This document shows, piece after piece, positions 8,898 to 17,871 of a stretch of 64,000 bases of DNA (positions within the stretch are counted from its first letter, which is position 1; each line of letters opens with the position of its first letter). This DNA is from Streptomyces reniochalinae (GTDB lineage Bacteria > Actinomycetota > Actinomycetes > Streptomycetales > Streptomycetaceae), in the NCBI RefSeq assembly GCF_003323735.1, contig NZ_QOIM01000024.1, positions 210,797 through 274,796 of the forward strand. The letters are read 5' to 3'. The notes below the pieces were generated by a model. That model saw nothing but the letters and a program-made list of their open reading frames with translations, did no database searches and was not told where the DNA came from. The translations under genes and the position numbers were made by a program.

Positions 8898-9590
8898 TCA
8901 GGACTCCGCGCCGTGACCGCCCGCTCCGGACGCCCCCTCCCCCGCGGTCTTCGTCTCCCCGCCCGTCTCCGCCTCCCCGGCGGGCTCCATCGCGAACAGC
9001 ACCATCGTCGCGCTGACCCGTACCGCCCCCTCCGTGCCCGGCGGGAGGGCCTGGTCGTGGAGGACTCCGCCCAGCGCCCTGGCGCGCTCGCGCACGTCCT
9101 CCCACACCTGCCCGGGCAGCCAGACCTCGGCGTCCGTCATCTCGCCCGGCACGGAGGTGTCGCGCTGCGCCGTACGCCGGCGCAACTCCTCGCCGAGGGT
9201 GCCGGAGAGCGCCAGATAGGTGCCGACTCCCCCGGCGGCGCCGAGCCGGTCACCGCTGTCGGGGTCGTGGCGGTACCGCTTGGCCGTACCCCCACGGACC
9301 TCGACCTCGCCCGCCGCCTCGACGAGCCCCGCCGTGTGCAGCCTGCGCAGGTGGTAGCTGACGTTGGCCTGGGACTGGCCCAGGACCCGCGCCGCCTCGG
9401 CGGCGCTGTAGGACTGGCCCGTCAGCAGGGAGAGCAGCCGCAGCCGCAACGGGTGGGCGAGCACCCGCAGATCCGCGACCGCGGCGCCCGCCGGCGCGTG
9501 AGAAGCCGGGTCCGCAGCGGGGGCGGCGGCCGGAGGCACCTGGGCGGCCTCGGGGCCGGGCCGCGCACCGCCGCGGGGACGAGAGGACAT
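8898..9590 (-). CDS. ArsR-type winged-helix regulator
   Basis: A 230-residue protein with an Ala/Pro-rich N-terminal 45 residues, then a classical ArsR helix-turn-helix: VADLRVLAHPLRLRLLSLL, YSAAEAARVLGQSQANVSYHLRRLHTAGLVEA, and a wing with GGTAKRYRHD. The C-terminal half is larger than in metal-sensing ArsR proteins and has no Cys cluster, so it is not a metal sensor by inspection; similar proteins control drug or stress exporters. The gene begins 14 bases after the stop of the MFS gene with GGGAGA in between, so the pair is one transcription unit and it probably regulates that exporter. Confidence 0.88.
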   Translation of the reverse strand: MSSRPRGGARPGPEAAQVPPAAAPAADPASHAPAGAAVADLRVLAHPLRLRLLSLLTGQSYSAAEAARVLGQSQANVSYHLRRLHTAGLVEAAGEVEVRGGTAKRYRHDPDSGDRLGAAGGVGTYLALSGTLGEELRRRTAQRDTSVPGEMTDAEVWLPGQVWEDVRERARALGGVLHDQALPPGTEGAVRVSATMVLFAMEPAGEAETGGETKTAGEGASGAGGHGAES

Positions 9591-9604
9591 CGCGCCAGTC
9601 TCCC

Positions 9605-10927
9605 TCAGGCCCGCGTCTCCACCACGGGCGGCCCGGCCGCCGGGCGCGACTGCCCCGTCGTCAGCCCCCGCACCTGGCGGCTGCACAGGGCGCCCACCGT
9701 CGCCAGGGTGACGAGCGCGACCCCGCACAGCAACGTGGGCCGCACTCCGAAGCGTTCGGCGAAGGGTCCGGCGGCCATCTCCCCCACGGGAAGGGCGAGG
9801 GTCGAGCCGAGCGCGTCGTAGGAGTAGACGCGTGCCAGTCTCTCCTGGGGCACGTTCTCCTGGAGCGAGAGGTCCCAGGCGACGCCGAACTGCTCGATGG
9901 CGATGCCGTTGATGAACATCGCCACCACCAGCACGGCCACGTCCGCCGACTGCGCGAGCGCGACGAGCGGCAGCGCGTCCAGCACGACCACCGCCACGCC
10001 GAGCCGCAGGGCGTGCCGCGCCCTGGAGCGCGCCACCAGCACCCCGCCGGCCAGCGCCCCGGCCATCTGGGTGGCCAAAACGAAGCCCCACGCCGTGCGC
10101 CCGAACGTCGCGTCGGCGACGGTCGGCCCCAGGACCTGGATGCCCCCGGCCGCGACGGCGTTCACCACGAAGAACTGGAGCACCACCACCCACACCCAGG
10201 TGCGTGAGACGAACTCCTTCCACCCCTCGCGCAGCTCCCGCCACGGGCGCGCGGGCGCGGCGACCGTACCGGTCTGCTCCCGCACGGACGCGCGTTCCCG
10301 TCCGGCCAGGCGGAAGGCGAGGGACGCGCCCGCGAAGGCCGCCCCGTCGAGCACCATTCCCCACCCCGGGCTCGCGACGGCGGCCAGCAGCCCGCCCAGC
10401 GAGGTGCCGGCGATCATCCCGGCGTTGACCCCCATCCGGGAGAGCGCGTTGGCGGGCCGCAGTTCGTCGGCGGGGACGGTGAGCGGAATCAGCGCGGCCG
10501 AGGCCGGGACGGAGACGGCCGCCACCGCCCCCTGCACCACGCTGAGGACCAGCAGCGCCCCCATGGGCGCCCGGCCCGCCAGCAGGGCCAGCCCCACACC
10601 GCTCTGCACCAGCGCGGCGGCGAGTGCGGCGCCCTGGAGGACGAGCGCCCGGGGCAGCCGGTCGGCGAGCAGCCCGCCGAACAGCAGCAGCACGACGTTG
10701 CTGACCGAGCGGGCACCGACGACGAGGCCCACGTCGACGGCGGAACCGCCCATGTCCAAGACGGCGAAGGCGAGGACGACGGGCGCCATCGCGTTGCCGA
10801 AGTACGTGAGGGCACGCCCCGACGCGAGCCCGCGGAAACCGCGCCGCCGCATCAGGGCGCGCAGCGGGAGGCGTTGCGCGCTGTCGGCGCCCCGGCCACG
10901 GGGCCGCGAGGAGGCGGGAGGAGTCAC
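9605..10927 (-). CDS. MFS transporter (drug-efflux type)
   Basis: A 440-residue polytopic membrane protein with about 12 hydrophobic segments, including FGNAMAPVVLAFAVLDMGG at the first helix and LLLFGGLLADRLPR in the loop between helices 2 and 3, the region of the MFS motif A. The family exports small molecules using the proton gradient. The chosen start is GTG at 10927; other GTG codons lie 15 and 30 bases upstream, and no clear ribosome site separates them. Its 3' end abuts the ArsR-type gene, and a VOC gene starts divergently 145 bases away. The substrate cannot be told. Confidence 0.88.
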   Translation of the reverse strand: MTPPASSRPRGRGADSAQRLPLRALMRRRGFRGLASGRALTYFGNAMAPVVLAFAVLDMGGSAVDVGLVVGARSVSNVVLLLFGGLLADRLPRALVLQGAALAAALVQSGVGLALLAGRAPMGALLVLSVVQGAVAAVSVPASAALIPLTVPADELRPANALSRMGVNAGMIAGTSLGGLLAAVASPGWGMVLDGAAFAGASLAFRLAGRERASVREQTGTVAAPARPWRELREGWKEFVSRTWVWVVVLQFFVVNAVAAGGIQVLGPTVADATFGRTAWGFVLATQMAGALAGGVLVARSRARHALRLGVAVVVLDALPLVALAQSADVAVLVVAMFINGIAIEQFGVAWDLSLQENVPQERLARVYSYDALGSTLALPVGEMAAGPFAERFGVRPTLLCGVALVTLATVGALCSRQVRGLTTGQSRPAAGPPVVETRA

Positions 10928-11071
10928 GCGGTGAGTGTGCGGCACGCGACCCTGCACCGTCAAACACTTCTTTTGGGGTCGCGGACGGAGAAGGCCCTCC
11001 GCCCCAGGACGGAGACGGGCCCGCCCGGTGGACGGAGGCCCCCGCGCGCCGCGCCTGTCACCGTGGACCCC

Positions 11072-11533
11072 ATGAGCACCCCGACCCCGACCCGCCACAG
11101 CTGGCCGGACCATCTGGCCGCCGGCGCGGTCCGTTTCGCCCGCCCGACGGCACGCTTCGACGCCGTACGGGCCTTCTACGTCGACGACCTCGGCCTGCCC
11201 GTCCTCGCCGAGTGGCGCGACCACTCCGGCTACGACGGCCTCGTCCTCGGCCTCCCCGGCACCCCCGTCCACATGGAGCTCACCCAGCACGGCGCCCCGC
11301 CCCGCATCCCCGAGCCCCACCCCGAGAACCAGCTGGTCCTCTACCTGGAGGACCGCGCGGCCCACGACCGGGCGGCGGCACACCTCGCCTCCCGCGGCCA
11401 CCGTCCCGTCACCGCCACCAACCCGTACTGGCCCACCCACGGCGCCACCGTCTTCGCGGACCCGGACGGCTGGCAGCTCGTCCTCGCCCCCTGGGTCTTC
11501 GGCCGCGACCCGGTACCGGACGCTCGCCGCTGA
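11072..11533 (+). CDS. VOC-family (glyoxalase/bleomycin-resistance fold) protein
   Basis: A 153-residue protein with the two beta-alpha-beta modules of the vicinal oxygen chelate fold: GAVRFARPTARFDAVRAFYVDDLGLPVL and VLYLEDRAAHDRAAAHLASRGH, ending ATVFADPDGWQLVLAPW. Members bind a metal and act as dioxygenases, isomerases or drug-binding proteins. The ATG at 11072 gives a normal family length; a GTG nine bases upstream is possible. It runs divergently from the MFS-ArsR pair. The substrate is unknown. Confidence 0.85.
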   Translation: MSTPTPTRHSWPDHLAAGAVRFARPTARFDAVRAFYVDDLGLPVLAEWRDHSGYDGLVLGLPGTPVHMELTQHGAPPRIPEPHPENQLVLYLEDRAAHDRAAAHLASRGHRPVTATNPYWPTHGATVFADPDGWQLVLAPWVFGRDPVPDARR

Positions 11534-11721
11534 GCAACGCCCGGGGGCGCGCGCGGCGTTCGGCCGAGGCGAGGAGTGCACCCCCGCCACCCGGGCCGGC
11601 CGCGGGCCACGGCGTACCGTACGGCTGCGAGCCCGCTGCGTACCCGCCCGAGGGAACAGCGGCGCACGGAACGGCGCGGGCCCCCGGGGGCTCACGCGTG
11701 AGCGAGGAGGAGACAGGGACC

Positions 11722-12477
11722 ATGACCACCGTGAGCGGAAGCACCGTCGACATCCCGACGCGGGACGGCACCGCCGATGCCTACCTCGTGCACCCCCGGG
11801 GCGAAGCCCCGCACCCGGCGGTTCTCCTCTACATGGACGCCTTCGGGATCCGCCCGGCTCTGCGGGCGTTCGCCGACCGGCTGGCCGCGGCCGGGTACAC
11901 GGTGCTGGTCCCGAACGTCTTCTACCGCACCGGGCGCGCTCCCGTCGTCGAGCTGCCCGACTTCATCGACCCGGCGCAGCGCCCCGACCTCTTCAGGGAC
12001 CTGGGGCCGGCCTTCCAGACGCTGACGCCCCAGAACGCCACGCGGGACGCCGACGCGTACCTGCGGTACCTCGCCGGGCTCGCACAGGCGGCCGAAGGGC
12101 CCGTGGGGGTGACGGGCTACTGCATGGGCGCGGCGCTGGCCCTGCGCACGGCCGGCGCCCACCCCGGCCGGGTCGCCGCCGCCGCGGGCTTCCACGCCGC
12201 GAACCTGGCCACCGACGCCCCCGACAGCCCGCACCTGTCGGCCGACCGGATCACCGCGGAGCTCTACTTCGGGCACGCGGACCAGGACCCCGGCATGCCG
12301 CCCGAGCAGATCGAGCTCCTGGAGCGCACGCTCACCTCCGCGGGCGTCCGCCACCGCGCCGAGGTCTACGAGGGCGCCCCGCACGGCTTCACCCAGTCCG
12401 ACACCGCCGCCCACGATCCGGCGGCGGAGGAACGCCACTGGGAAGCCCTCCTCGACCTGTTCCGCAGGACCCTGTGA
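11722..12477 (+). CDS. Dienelactone hydrolase family protein
   Basis: A 251-residue alpha/beta hydrolase. The nucleophile motif GYCMGAA (Cys), the acid HADQDPG (Asp) and the base APHGF (His) make the Cys-Asp-His triad known for dienelactone hydrolases, which open cyclic esters of aromatic catabolism. Early residues HPAVLLYMDAFGIRPALRAFADRLAAAGY match the family's first strand and helix. GGAGGAGACAGGG precedes the ATG at 11722. No other aromatic-degradation genes are nearby, so the physiological substrate is open. A 12-bp hairpin separates it from the convergent lanB. Confidence 0.92.
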   Translation: MTTVSGSTVDIPTRDGTADAYLVHPRGEAPHPAVLLYMDAFGIRPALRAFADRLAAAGYTVLVPNVFYRTGRAPVVELPDFIDPAQRPDLFRDLGPAFQTLTPQNATRDADAYLRYLAGLAQAAEGPVGVTGYCMGAALALRTAGAHPGRVAAAAGFHAANLATDAPDSPHLSADRITAELYFGHADQDPGMPPEQIELLERTLTSAGVRHRAEVYEGAPHGFTQSDTAAHDPAAEERHWEALLDLFRRTL

Positions 12478-12502
12478 CAGCCGTCCGCAGGACTGCGACG
12501 GC

Positions 12503-12537
12503 CGTCCGCGGGTGAGCCCGGAGCCCACCCGCGGACG
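12503..12537. terminator. Bidirectional terminator between dienelactone hydrolase and lanB
   Basis: CGTCCGCGGGTG (12503-12514) and CACCCGCGGACG (12526-12537) form a perfect 12-bp stem with an 11-base loop. It lies 25 bases after the hydrolase stop and 4 bases after the lanB stop, so it can serve both convergent genes. Confidence 0.85.
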
Positions 12538-12540
12538 CGC

Positions 12541-15500
12541 TCAGCGCGGTGCGTGCGCGGCCCGGTCGAGGAGGCGTCGCCACACCCCGTAGGAGTCCGC
12601 CTCCTCCGCGGGACGCAGCCCCATGCGGTTGCAGTGCATGTGCAGCGCGGCCAGCACGATGTCGCCGCGGTCCGCCTGGAGCGCGCCGTCCCGCTCCAGC
12701 TCGGTCATCCGGCGGGTGAGCCGCTCCGCGGCCGGGCGCCACGCGGCAGCGGCCCGGTCCAGCAGTGCGCGGGCCGGACCGTCCTCCGTACGGGCGGCCC
12801 ACAGGCCGCGCCCGGCCCTCCGGTACAGGCCGCCTCCGGCGTTGCGCGACGCCGCGAGCCGGGCGAGTGCGTGGCGCGCCTCGGGCTCGGGGACCAGGAG
12901 GGCGCACAGCCCATCGAGGGTGAGGGCGACCAGCGCGGCACGTTCCCGGGACGCGTCAAGACCGAGGTGCGGCAGCCCCGGCAGGCCGGTCGGTGAGGCG
13001 CGCAGGTCCGCGAGGAGCTGGACGACGGCCGCACTGTCCTGCCGGAAGAACTCCTCGGCGTCGGCGATCAGTTGGGGGCCGCCGTACCGCTCGACCTCGC
13101 GCCGGTAGGTGACGTAGGTGTGGTCCGTGATGTGCCCGCCGCCGGCGAGGTCGTACGCCCAGGCGGTGACCTCGCCCAGGACGTCCGCCCGCGTGTCCTG
13201 GTCGGGCACGAAGAACCGTACCCGCAGGTGAGGGGCCGGATCGCCGTAGCGCAGGAAGAACGGCGCCGCCACGCCGTACCGTTCGGACAGCCGCCGGGTG
13301 AGACCGGCCAGGCCCACGCCCAGCAGCGTGTCGTGCGCGTCCGGTTCGGCGTAGAGCTTGACGGCCAGCCAGTCGCTGCCGACGCGCTTGACCCGTGCAC
13401 CGGGCTCCTCGGCGGTGTCCGCGGCCTTACGGGGCCGTATGTGCCGGGCCACCCGGCCCGGGTCCTGGCCGGTCCGCACGAGGGGCACCACGACCTCGGA
13501 GGCGTACGGTTCGCCGTCGGCGTCCCGCAAGAAGCCCTCCCCGGGTGCGGGCAGTACCTCCTCCAGGACGAGCCCGTCCTCCGGCGCCCGCTCCAGGCTG
13601 TCGCGCAGCTCGCGCAGGCAGGGGGCGCTGGTGAGGTCGAGCAGCAGGGTGTTGTCGCTGCTGGCGATGTTGACCAGCCGGGGCACCATCCACGTCTGCG
13701 CCCAGGCGCCGAAGGCGTCGGCGAACGCCGCCAGTCCGTCCCCGTCCCCGTCGCCGCCGGTGGACGGCGGGAACTCTTCCGCCCGCAGCCGCCACCGCGC
13801 CCGGCGCAGCACCACATCGCCCCGTTCGACGCGGGGCAGGAACGGCATGGTCCAGCTCAGCGCGTCCCAGCTGAACCACGAGACCGTGCGGGAGAGGGAC
13901 TGGGAGACCTCCAGCAGGAACCGGCAGGGGTCGGGGGCGCCCGCCCAGTTGAGCATCGTGCGGTCGGTGACGTGCAGACGCCGGCCCAGCATGCGGCTGC
14001 GCAGGTAGAGCTTCCCCTCGGCCACGCCGACGAGGACGTCGTCCAGCCGGATCACCCGGTCCTCGTCCCGGCCGGGCGTGACGTTGACCGGCAGCTCCCA
14101 CGTGTGTGCGGTGGGGCGGATCGAGACGTTGATGGAGCGGGCGTCCTGCGGCAGGGAGGACAGCTCGGCGCAGACGGCGTCGCCCTGCCGCGTCTCCTCG
14201 GCGGCGGCCAGCTGACGCAGCGACGCCTGGGCCCCGTCGTCGAGGAGATCGTGGAAGCGGGAGAAGGTCCGGCCGCCCGGCACCACCCCGGCGGTGCCGC
14301 AGACGGCACGCCAGTGCTCACGACCCGGGCCCGGTGCCACAAGCGTGAGGTGCAGGTCGATGAGGGGCATCGGCGGCCTGTGGTCGTCCTTCGGCGCCGA
14401 GACCTCCGCCAGCTCCTCCAGCAGCCGGTCGTCGAGCTGGACGGCCCGCTCCCGGCGGGCCAGCGCACCGGCGACCAGCCGGTCCAGCACGGCCTTCCGT
14501 GTCGGCCCCGCGGGCCGGTCCGACAGGTCGACGGGCTCCGGCACGACACCGGGCAGCGGGTACGCCTGCCCCGGCGAGCGGTACCTGCGCGGCGGGCCGA
14601 GACCGGTCTCGGGGGTCAGCGCCTCCAGCAACGGGATCTCGGAGCGGTGGCCGTACCGCTCGGCGAAGGCGTCGGCGTACTCCTTGAGATGCGGCGGGTA
14701 ACGGTCCTCCGCGCCCACGCGCAGCAGCACGCGGGCGGCCTCTTCGGCCAGGTCCGCCACGGCCCGTGGAAGGACCAGGGACCCGTCGCGGTTCAGCGCC
14801 GCGTCGATCTGGAGCGTCGGGCCCATGTGGCCGCCGACGGCCTCGGGCATCGGCGCGCTCGCCGCCCCGAGCAGACCGCGTGCCGGGATCTCACCCCGGT
14901 TGAAGGCGTTGACGGCGGCCTCCACCCCGTCGATCGCCCGCGCCACGGCGGGCTCGGTGACGGGCAAAAGCACCGAGCGCAGCAGTGAGTCGTTGCCGGC
15001 GGCGTGGGGGACCAGCAGCCGGGGGCGCTCGACGGTGATGAGGATGTCGCTGTCGAAGAGGCCGTCGAGCAGGGCCGCGACGCGCTCGGCACCGGCCCGC
15101 GGATAGGTCTCGGTGAGCGCGGCGGTCAGTTCGCCGAGCGTCGTCGGCGTACGGGCGAGGTCGAGTACGGAGCGTATCGGCGCGGTGAGCCGCACGCTGA
15201 CGGAGCGCCGGCCCCTGGGGGTGGGGCGCTGCTCGTCGCCGTGCGCGGCGGTCCGGGCGGCCCCGGCGTCCTCGTTGAGTCCGTAGCCCTCGGCGGTGGA
15301 CAGCCACACCCGGCCGCGCGAGACGTGGAGCAGGTCGTTGCGCCGCACCCGCAGGTCGTCGCGGGAGCGCTCCGCACCGAAGGCGAGCCGCTTCACCAGG
15401 TGCATGACCCACCCGGAGTCCGCGCGTGCGCGGGCCCTGCCGAGGGCGCCGTGCCCGAGCCGGGTGCGCTGCTCGGCGCCGAACACGCCGGTGGTCACGC

Positions 15501-15840
15501 CCGCGAACAGGCCGAACGGTGTCGACCTGAAGCTCATCCGGTTCAGATAACGGCCAAGACCGCGCACGGCCTTGCGCCGGCTCTTGCCGGTGAGGGTGTC
15601 GAACCGCTCGACGGCGTCCGCCAGGTCGGGCGAGGCGGCCCGCACGGCGTCCCGCACGCCCGGGGCCCACCACAGCTTGAGGAGCTGCTCCGCGTAGTTG
15701 TCCTGCCAGGCGCCCGTACGCAGGGTCTCGGCGTCCGCCGGCAGCGACCCGAACACATCCAGCAGCGGGCGTGCGGGCAGGGCAGGCGCCCTGAGCATGA
15801 AGAACCCGCAGGTCTCGTAGGTGTCGGCCGCTTCGCTCAC
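12541..15840 (-). CDS. lanB: Class I lanthipeptide dehydratase (full-length LanB)
   Basis: A 1099-residue enzyme that converts core Ser/Thr to dehydroamino acids. In characterised class I enzymes it does so by glutamylation from Glu-tRNA and then elimination. The N-terminal domain shows RYLNRMSFRSTPFGLFAGV at about residues 97-115, the hallmark of the family. The C-terminal 275 residues form the SpaB_C elimination domain (WLAVKLYAEP, PFFLRYGDPAPHLRVRF, LAALHMHCNRMG). Both halves are in one chain, as in NisB-type enzymes and unlike split thiopeptide dehydratases. The GTG start at 15840 overlaps the lanC stop (GTGA), with GGGGGAG just upstream, so the two are coupled. It is the last gene of the cluster and is followed by a strong hairpin. 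Confidence 0.95.
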   Translation of the reverse strand: MSEAADTYETCGFFMLRAPALPARPLLDVFGSLPADAETLRTGAWQDNYAEQLLKLWWAPGVRDAVRAASPDLADAVERFDTLTGKSRRKAVRGLGRYLNRMSFRSTPFGLFAGVTTGVFGAEQRTRLGHGALGRARARADSGWVMHLVKRLAFGAERSRDDLRVRRNDLLHVSRGRVWLSTAEGYGLNEDAGAARTAAHGDEQRPTPRGRRSVSVRLTAPIRSVLDLARTPTTLGELTAALTETYPRAGAERVAALLDGLFDSDILITVERPRLLVPHAAGNDSLLRSVLLPVTEPAVARAIDGVEAAVNAFNRGEIPARGLLGAASAPMPEAVGGHMGPTLQIDAALNRDGSLVLPRAVADLAEEAARVLLRVGAEDRYPPHLKEYADAFAERYGHRSEIPLLEALTPETGLGPPRRYRSPGQAYPLPGVVPEPVDLSDRPAGPTRKAVLDRLVAGALARRERAVQLDDRLLEELAEVSAPKDDHRPPMPLIDLHLTLVAPGPGREHWRAVCGTAGVVPGGRTFSRFHDLLDDGAQASLRQLAAAEETRQGDAVCAELSSLPQDARSINVSIRPTAHTWELPVNVTPGRDEDRVIRLDDVLVGVAEGKLYLRSRMLGRRLHVTDRTMLNWAGAPDPCRFLLEVSQSLSRTVSWFSWDALSWTMPFLPRVERGDVVLRRARWRLRAEEFPPSTGGDGDGDGLAAFADAFGAWAQTWMVPRLVNIASSDNTLLLDLTSAPCLRELRDSLERAPEDGLVLEEVLPAPGEGFLRDADGEPYASEVVVPLVRTGQDPGRVARHIRPRKAADTAEEPGARVKRVGSDWLAVKLYAEPDAHDTLLGVGLAGLTRRLSERYGVAAPFFLRYGDPAPHLRVRFFVPDQDTRADVLGEVTAWAYDLAGGGHITDHTYVTYRREVERYGGPQLIADAEEFFRQDSAAVVQLLADLRASPTGLPGLPHLGLDASRERAALVALTLDGLCALLVPEPEARHALARLAASRNAGGGLYRRAGRGLWAARTEDGPARALLDRAAAAWRPAAERLTRRMTELERDGALQADRGDIVLAALHMHCNRMGLRPAEEADSYGVWRRLLDRAAHAPR

Positions 15841-17333
15841 GTCTCCCCCATGCCCCGGTCCTGTCTCGTCTCCGCCCCGGCCCCACCCGGTGCGTCTGCG
15901 CGCGGTGCGTCTGCGCGCGGGAGCCTGGGGGTCAGGAACAGCAGTTCGTCCCACCCTGCCGCCGCCTCGGACACGGCGCCCAGGAGGGCGAGCAGCACCC
16001 CCGCCGCACCGTTCAGCAATCCGGCGCTGTGCTCCTGCTTTCCCCACGGGTCGTAGTCAGGGAAGAGGTAGGGATGGTCCTCGTCCGCGAACGAGCACAT
16101 CCGCGACAGGAACCGCTCGTGCATGTGGAACAGTTCCGGCACACCGGTCTGTGCGGCGGCACGGCCGTAGACGGTCACCAGCCCCGCCAGCCCGTGGCAC
16201 AGCGTGGGCGAGTTGACGCGCTGCTGCTCGGCGGGGGTGCGTTCGAGGCCGAGGAGCGTGGCCACCGCGAGGTCGGTCGGCTCCGGGTCACCGCAGGCCG
16301 ACGAGGCCGACAGCAGGGACGCGGCGACACCGGGCGGTCCGTAGCACCACGCGCTCCTGGCCGGCACCTGCGCAGCACCGGTGTCGGGGCGGCGCGAGTC
16401 CGGGTGGGGCAGCAGGAGGTTGGCCCACGCGGGGTAGTCCAGACCGTCGATGCGCAGCGCATCGAGCGTCCGGGCGAGAGCGCGGACCCCCTGCCGCACC
16501 CGGTGGGGCCGCGCGGCGGCCGGGTCCGCGGAGCCGCTCTCGGAGTCCGTGGTGCCGGCTGCGGAGCCGGCCACCGGGTCCGCCGTGCTGCCGGGCGCCT
16601 CGGCGATGTCGGGGCGGCTCAGGGCGGCGAGAATGCCCGGCGGCCCGTGGGCGAACCCCAGGTTGTAGACGCCGTCGGGAAAGTTCTTCACGTACCCGGG
16701 AAGGGGCGTCGGCTCTCCGTCGGGGCCCGGAATGCTGGGAAAGTGGGAGGGCGCGCAGAACCATCTGAGCGGGCCGCCGTCATCCCGGGTCAGCTCCACC
16801 AGGTAGTCGACGAGGCGGTCCGTGGCCTGACCGACCGCGTCCGTCGCGCGCCCGCCGAGCACGTCCGCTGCCTTGAGGAGCGCGGCGAGCCAGCCCGCCG
16901 CGCCTCCGATGACGTCGTAGTCGTGTGAGGCGACGCTCCCCGCTGCGGTGTGGAGCGTGATCGCCAGCGTCTGCCGGGCGAGCCGGTCGGTCATCGTGGC
17001 GAGCGTGGGGAGGTAGCGGGGCTCCATGCGGGCGTACTCGGTCACCGCCCAGACGACGCCCGCGGTGCCGAGGTAGAGACCGGGCGCCTGCAAGGGAGCG
17101 GTGGCACTCGCCTCGGCGGTGCGCCGCAAATGGATCCTGCCCGCGGTGAAGTAGCGGCTGTCGTCGAAGACTTCGGCGGCGTACCGGAGAGCGAGCGCGA
17201 TGCCGGGGGCACCGTCGGCGAGATCGGCTTTCCCCGCGGCGTCGCCGGCCGACTCCAGGAGCCGGTCGGCCACTTCACGCGCCAGCCGCAGAACCTCGTC
17301 GTCGGTCACTTTCCCCACGGAACGGGATTCCAT
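15837..17333 (-). CDS. lanC: Lanthionine synthetase C-like cyclase (LanC)
   Basis: A 498-residue zinc enzyme that adds core Cys thiols to dehydroamino acids to form lanthionine rings. The zinc ligands are present: Cys330 in AWCYGPPG and Cys379-His380 in LCHGLAG; the catalytic-region His229 is in GFAHGPPG. Repeated GAPG, GTAG, GGAAG and NGAAG turns mark the alpha/alpha barrel. Residues about 240-275 are a Ser/Ala/Asp-rich insertion and the C-terminus carries a small PRADA duplication, both probably flexible. The ATG at 17333 follows GGCGGA. The gene begins 217 bases after the precursor stop and overlaps lanB by four bases. Confidence 0.95.
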   Translation of the reverse strand: MESRSVGKVTDDEVLRLAREVADRLLESAGDAAGKADLADGAPGIALALRYAAEVFDDSRYFTAGRIHLRRTAEASATAPLQAPGLYLGTAGVVWAVTEYARMEPRYLPTLATMTDRLARQTLAITLHTAAGSVASHDYDVIGGAAGWLAALLKAADVLGGRATDAVGQATDRLVDYLVELTRDDGGPLRWFCAPSHFPSIPGPDGEPTPLPGYVKNFPDGVYNLGFAHGPPGILAALSRPDIAEAPGSTADPVAGSAAGTTDSESGSADPAAARPHRVRQGVRALARTLDALRIDGLDYPAWANLLLPHPDSRRPDTGAAQVPARSAWCYGPPGVAASLLSASSACGDPEPTDLAVATLLGLERTPAEQQRVNSPTLCHGLAGLVTVYGRAAAQTGVPELFHMHERFLSRMCSFADEDHPYLFPDYDPWGKQEHSAGLLNGAAGVLLALLGAVSEAAAGWDELLFLTPRLPRADAPRADAPGGAGAETRQDRGMGET

Positions 17334-17550
17334 GGTTCCGCCGTTCTCTCTTTCGCCCCTCGACAGCGCGCGGCCGCCCCTCGGAAGGGCGCGGTCATAC
17401 ATGCGGGAAGCACGTGCCCATACGCGCGCGAGGCACCTGACCATCGCCGGAAGAACATGACCATACGGAGGGCTCAGAAGCCCCTGTGCGGGGACCGCGG
17501 GGCCCTCCGCGTGGCTCCGCACGGGTGTGCGTCACATCAGGTGCGACGTG

Positions 17551-17703
17551 TCAGCAGCACCCGCTGAGTGTGTCGGTGCACAGCGACGTGCGCGACGTCG
17601 CGCAACCGCCGTTGTTCGTGGCGGCGGCGGAACTGGTCGAAACCTCCGCGTGCCCCACACGCAGGTCGAGGGAGAATTCGTCTTCCAGCAGGTCTTCGCT
17701 CAT
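17551..17703 (-). CDS. lanA: Class I lanthipeptide precursor, FxLD type
   Basis: A 50-residue peptide. The leader is acidic (Glu/Asp at 3, 4, 7, 8, 9, 13, 20) and holds F10-S11-L12-D13, matching the F-x-L-D box that LanB enzymes recognise and that names the actinobacterial FxLD lanthipeptide group. The C-terminal part is rich in Ser/Thr (12 between 22 and 47) with four Cys at 34, 42, 49 and 50, ending in Cys-Cys. A Gly-Gly at 32-33 precedes Cys34; the cleavage site is not certain. GAAGGGA sits 5 bases before the ATG. It lies between the exporter and lanC on the same strand. No second precursor was found in the spacer down to lanC. Confidence 0.92.
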   Translation of the reverse strand: MSEDLLEDEFSLDLRVGHAEVSTSSAAATNNGGCATSRTSLCTDTLSGCC

Positions 17704-17743
17704 CGTGTTCCCTTCGATAAGGGGCCCGTACGGGAATTCCGGA

Positions 17744-17773
17744 GAAATCCGGCGATGATGAATGCCGGATTTC
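17744..17773. repeat. 10-bp inverted repeat in the lanA leader
   Basis: GAAATCCGGC (17744-17753) and GCCGGATTTC (17764-17773) are perfect inverted copies separated by 10 bases, between the promoter-like sequence and the precursor start. It could be an operator or an RNA hairpin. A separate 10-bp palindrome, CCCGTACGGG, lies at 17725-17734. Confidence 0.7.
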
Positions 17774-17787
17774 CCGGAGCTTCCTGG

Positions 17788-17817
17788 AACCTAGTGGAGC
17801 GCCAGGAGAAGCGTCAA
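17788..17817 (-). promoter_or_regulatory. Promoter-like sequence for lanA
   Basis: Reading the minus strand, TTGACG (17812-17817) and TAGGTT (17788-17793) are separated by 18 bases, close to the vegetative Streptomyces consensus. Transcription would begin near 17780, giving a leader of about 75-80 bases before the ATG at 17703. The exporter gene stops only 55 bases upstream, so the precursor may be read both from here and by read-through. Confidence 0.6.
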
Positions 17818-17871
17818 CACATCGGCCACGGCGGTCACTTGAGCAACCGATGCGCCGCCCGGGGCAAGCTC

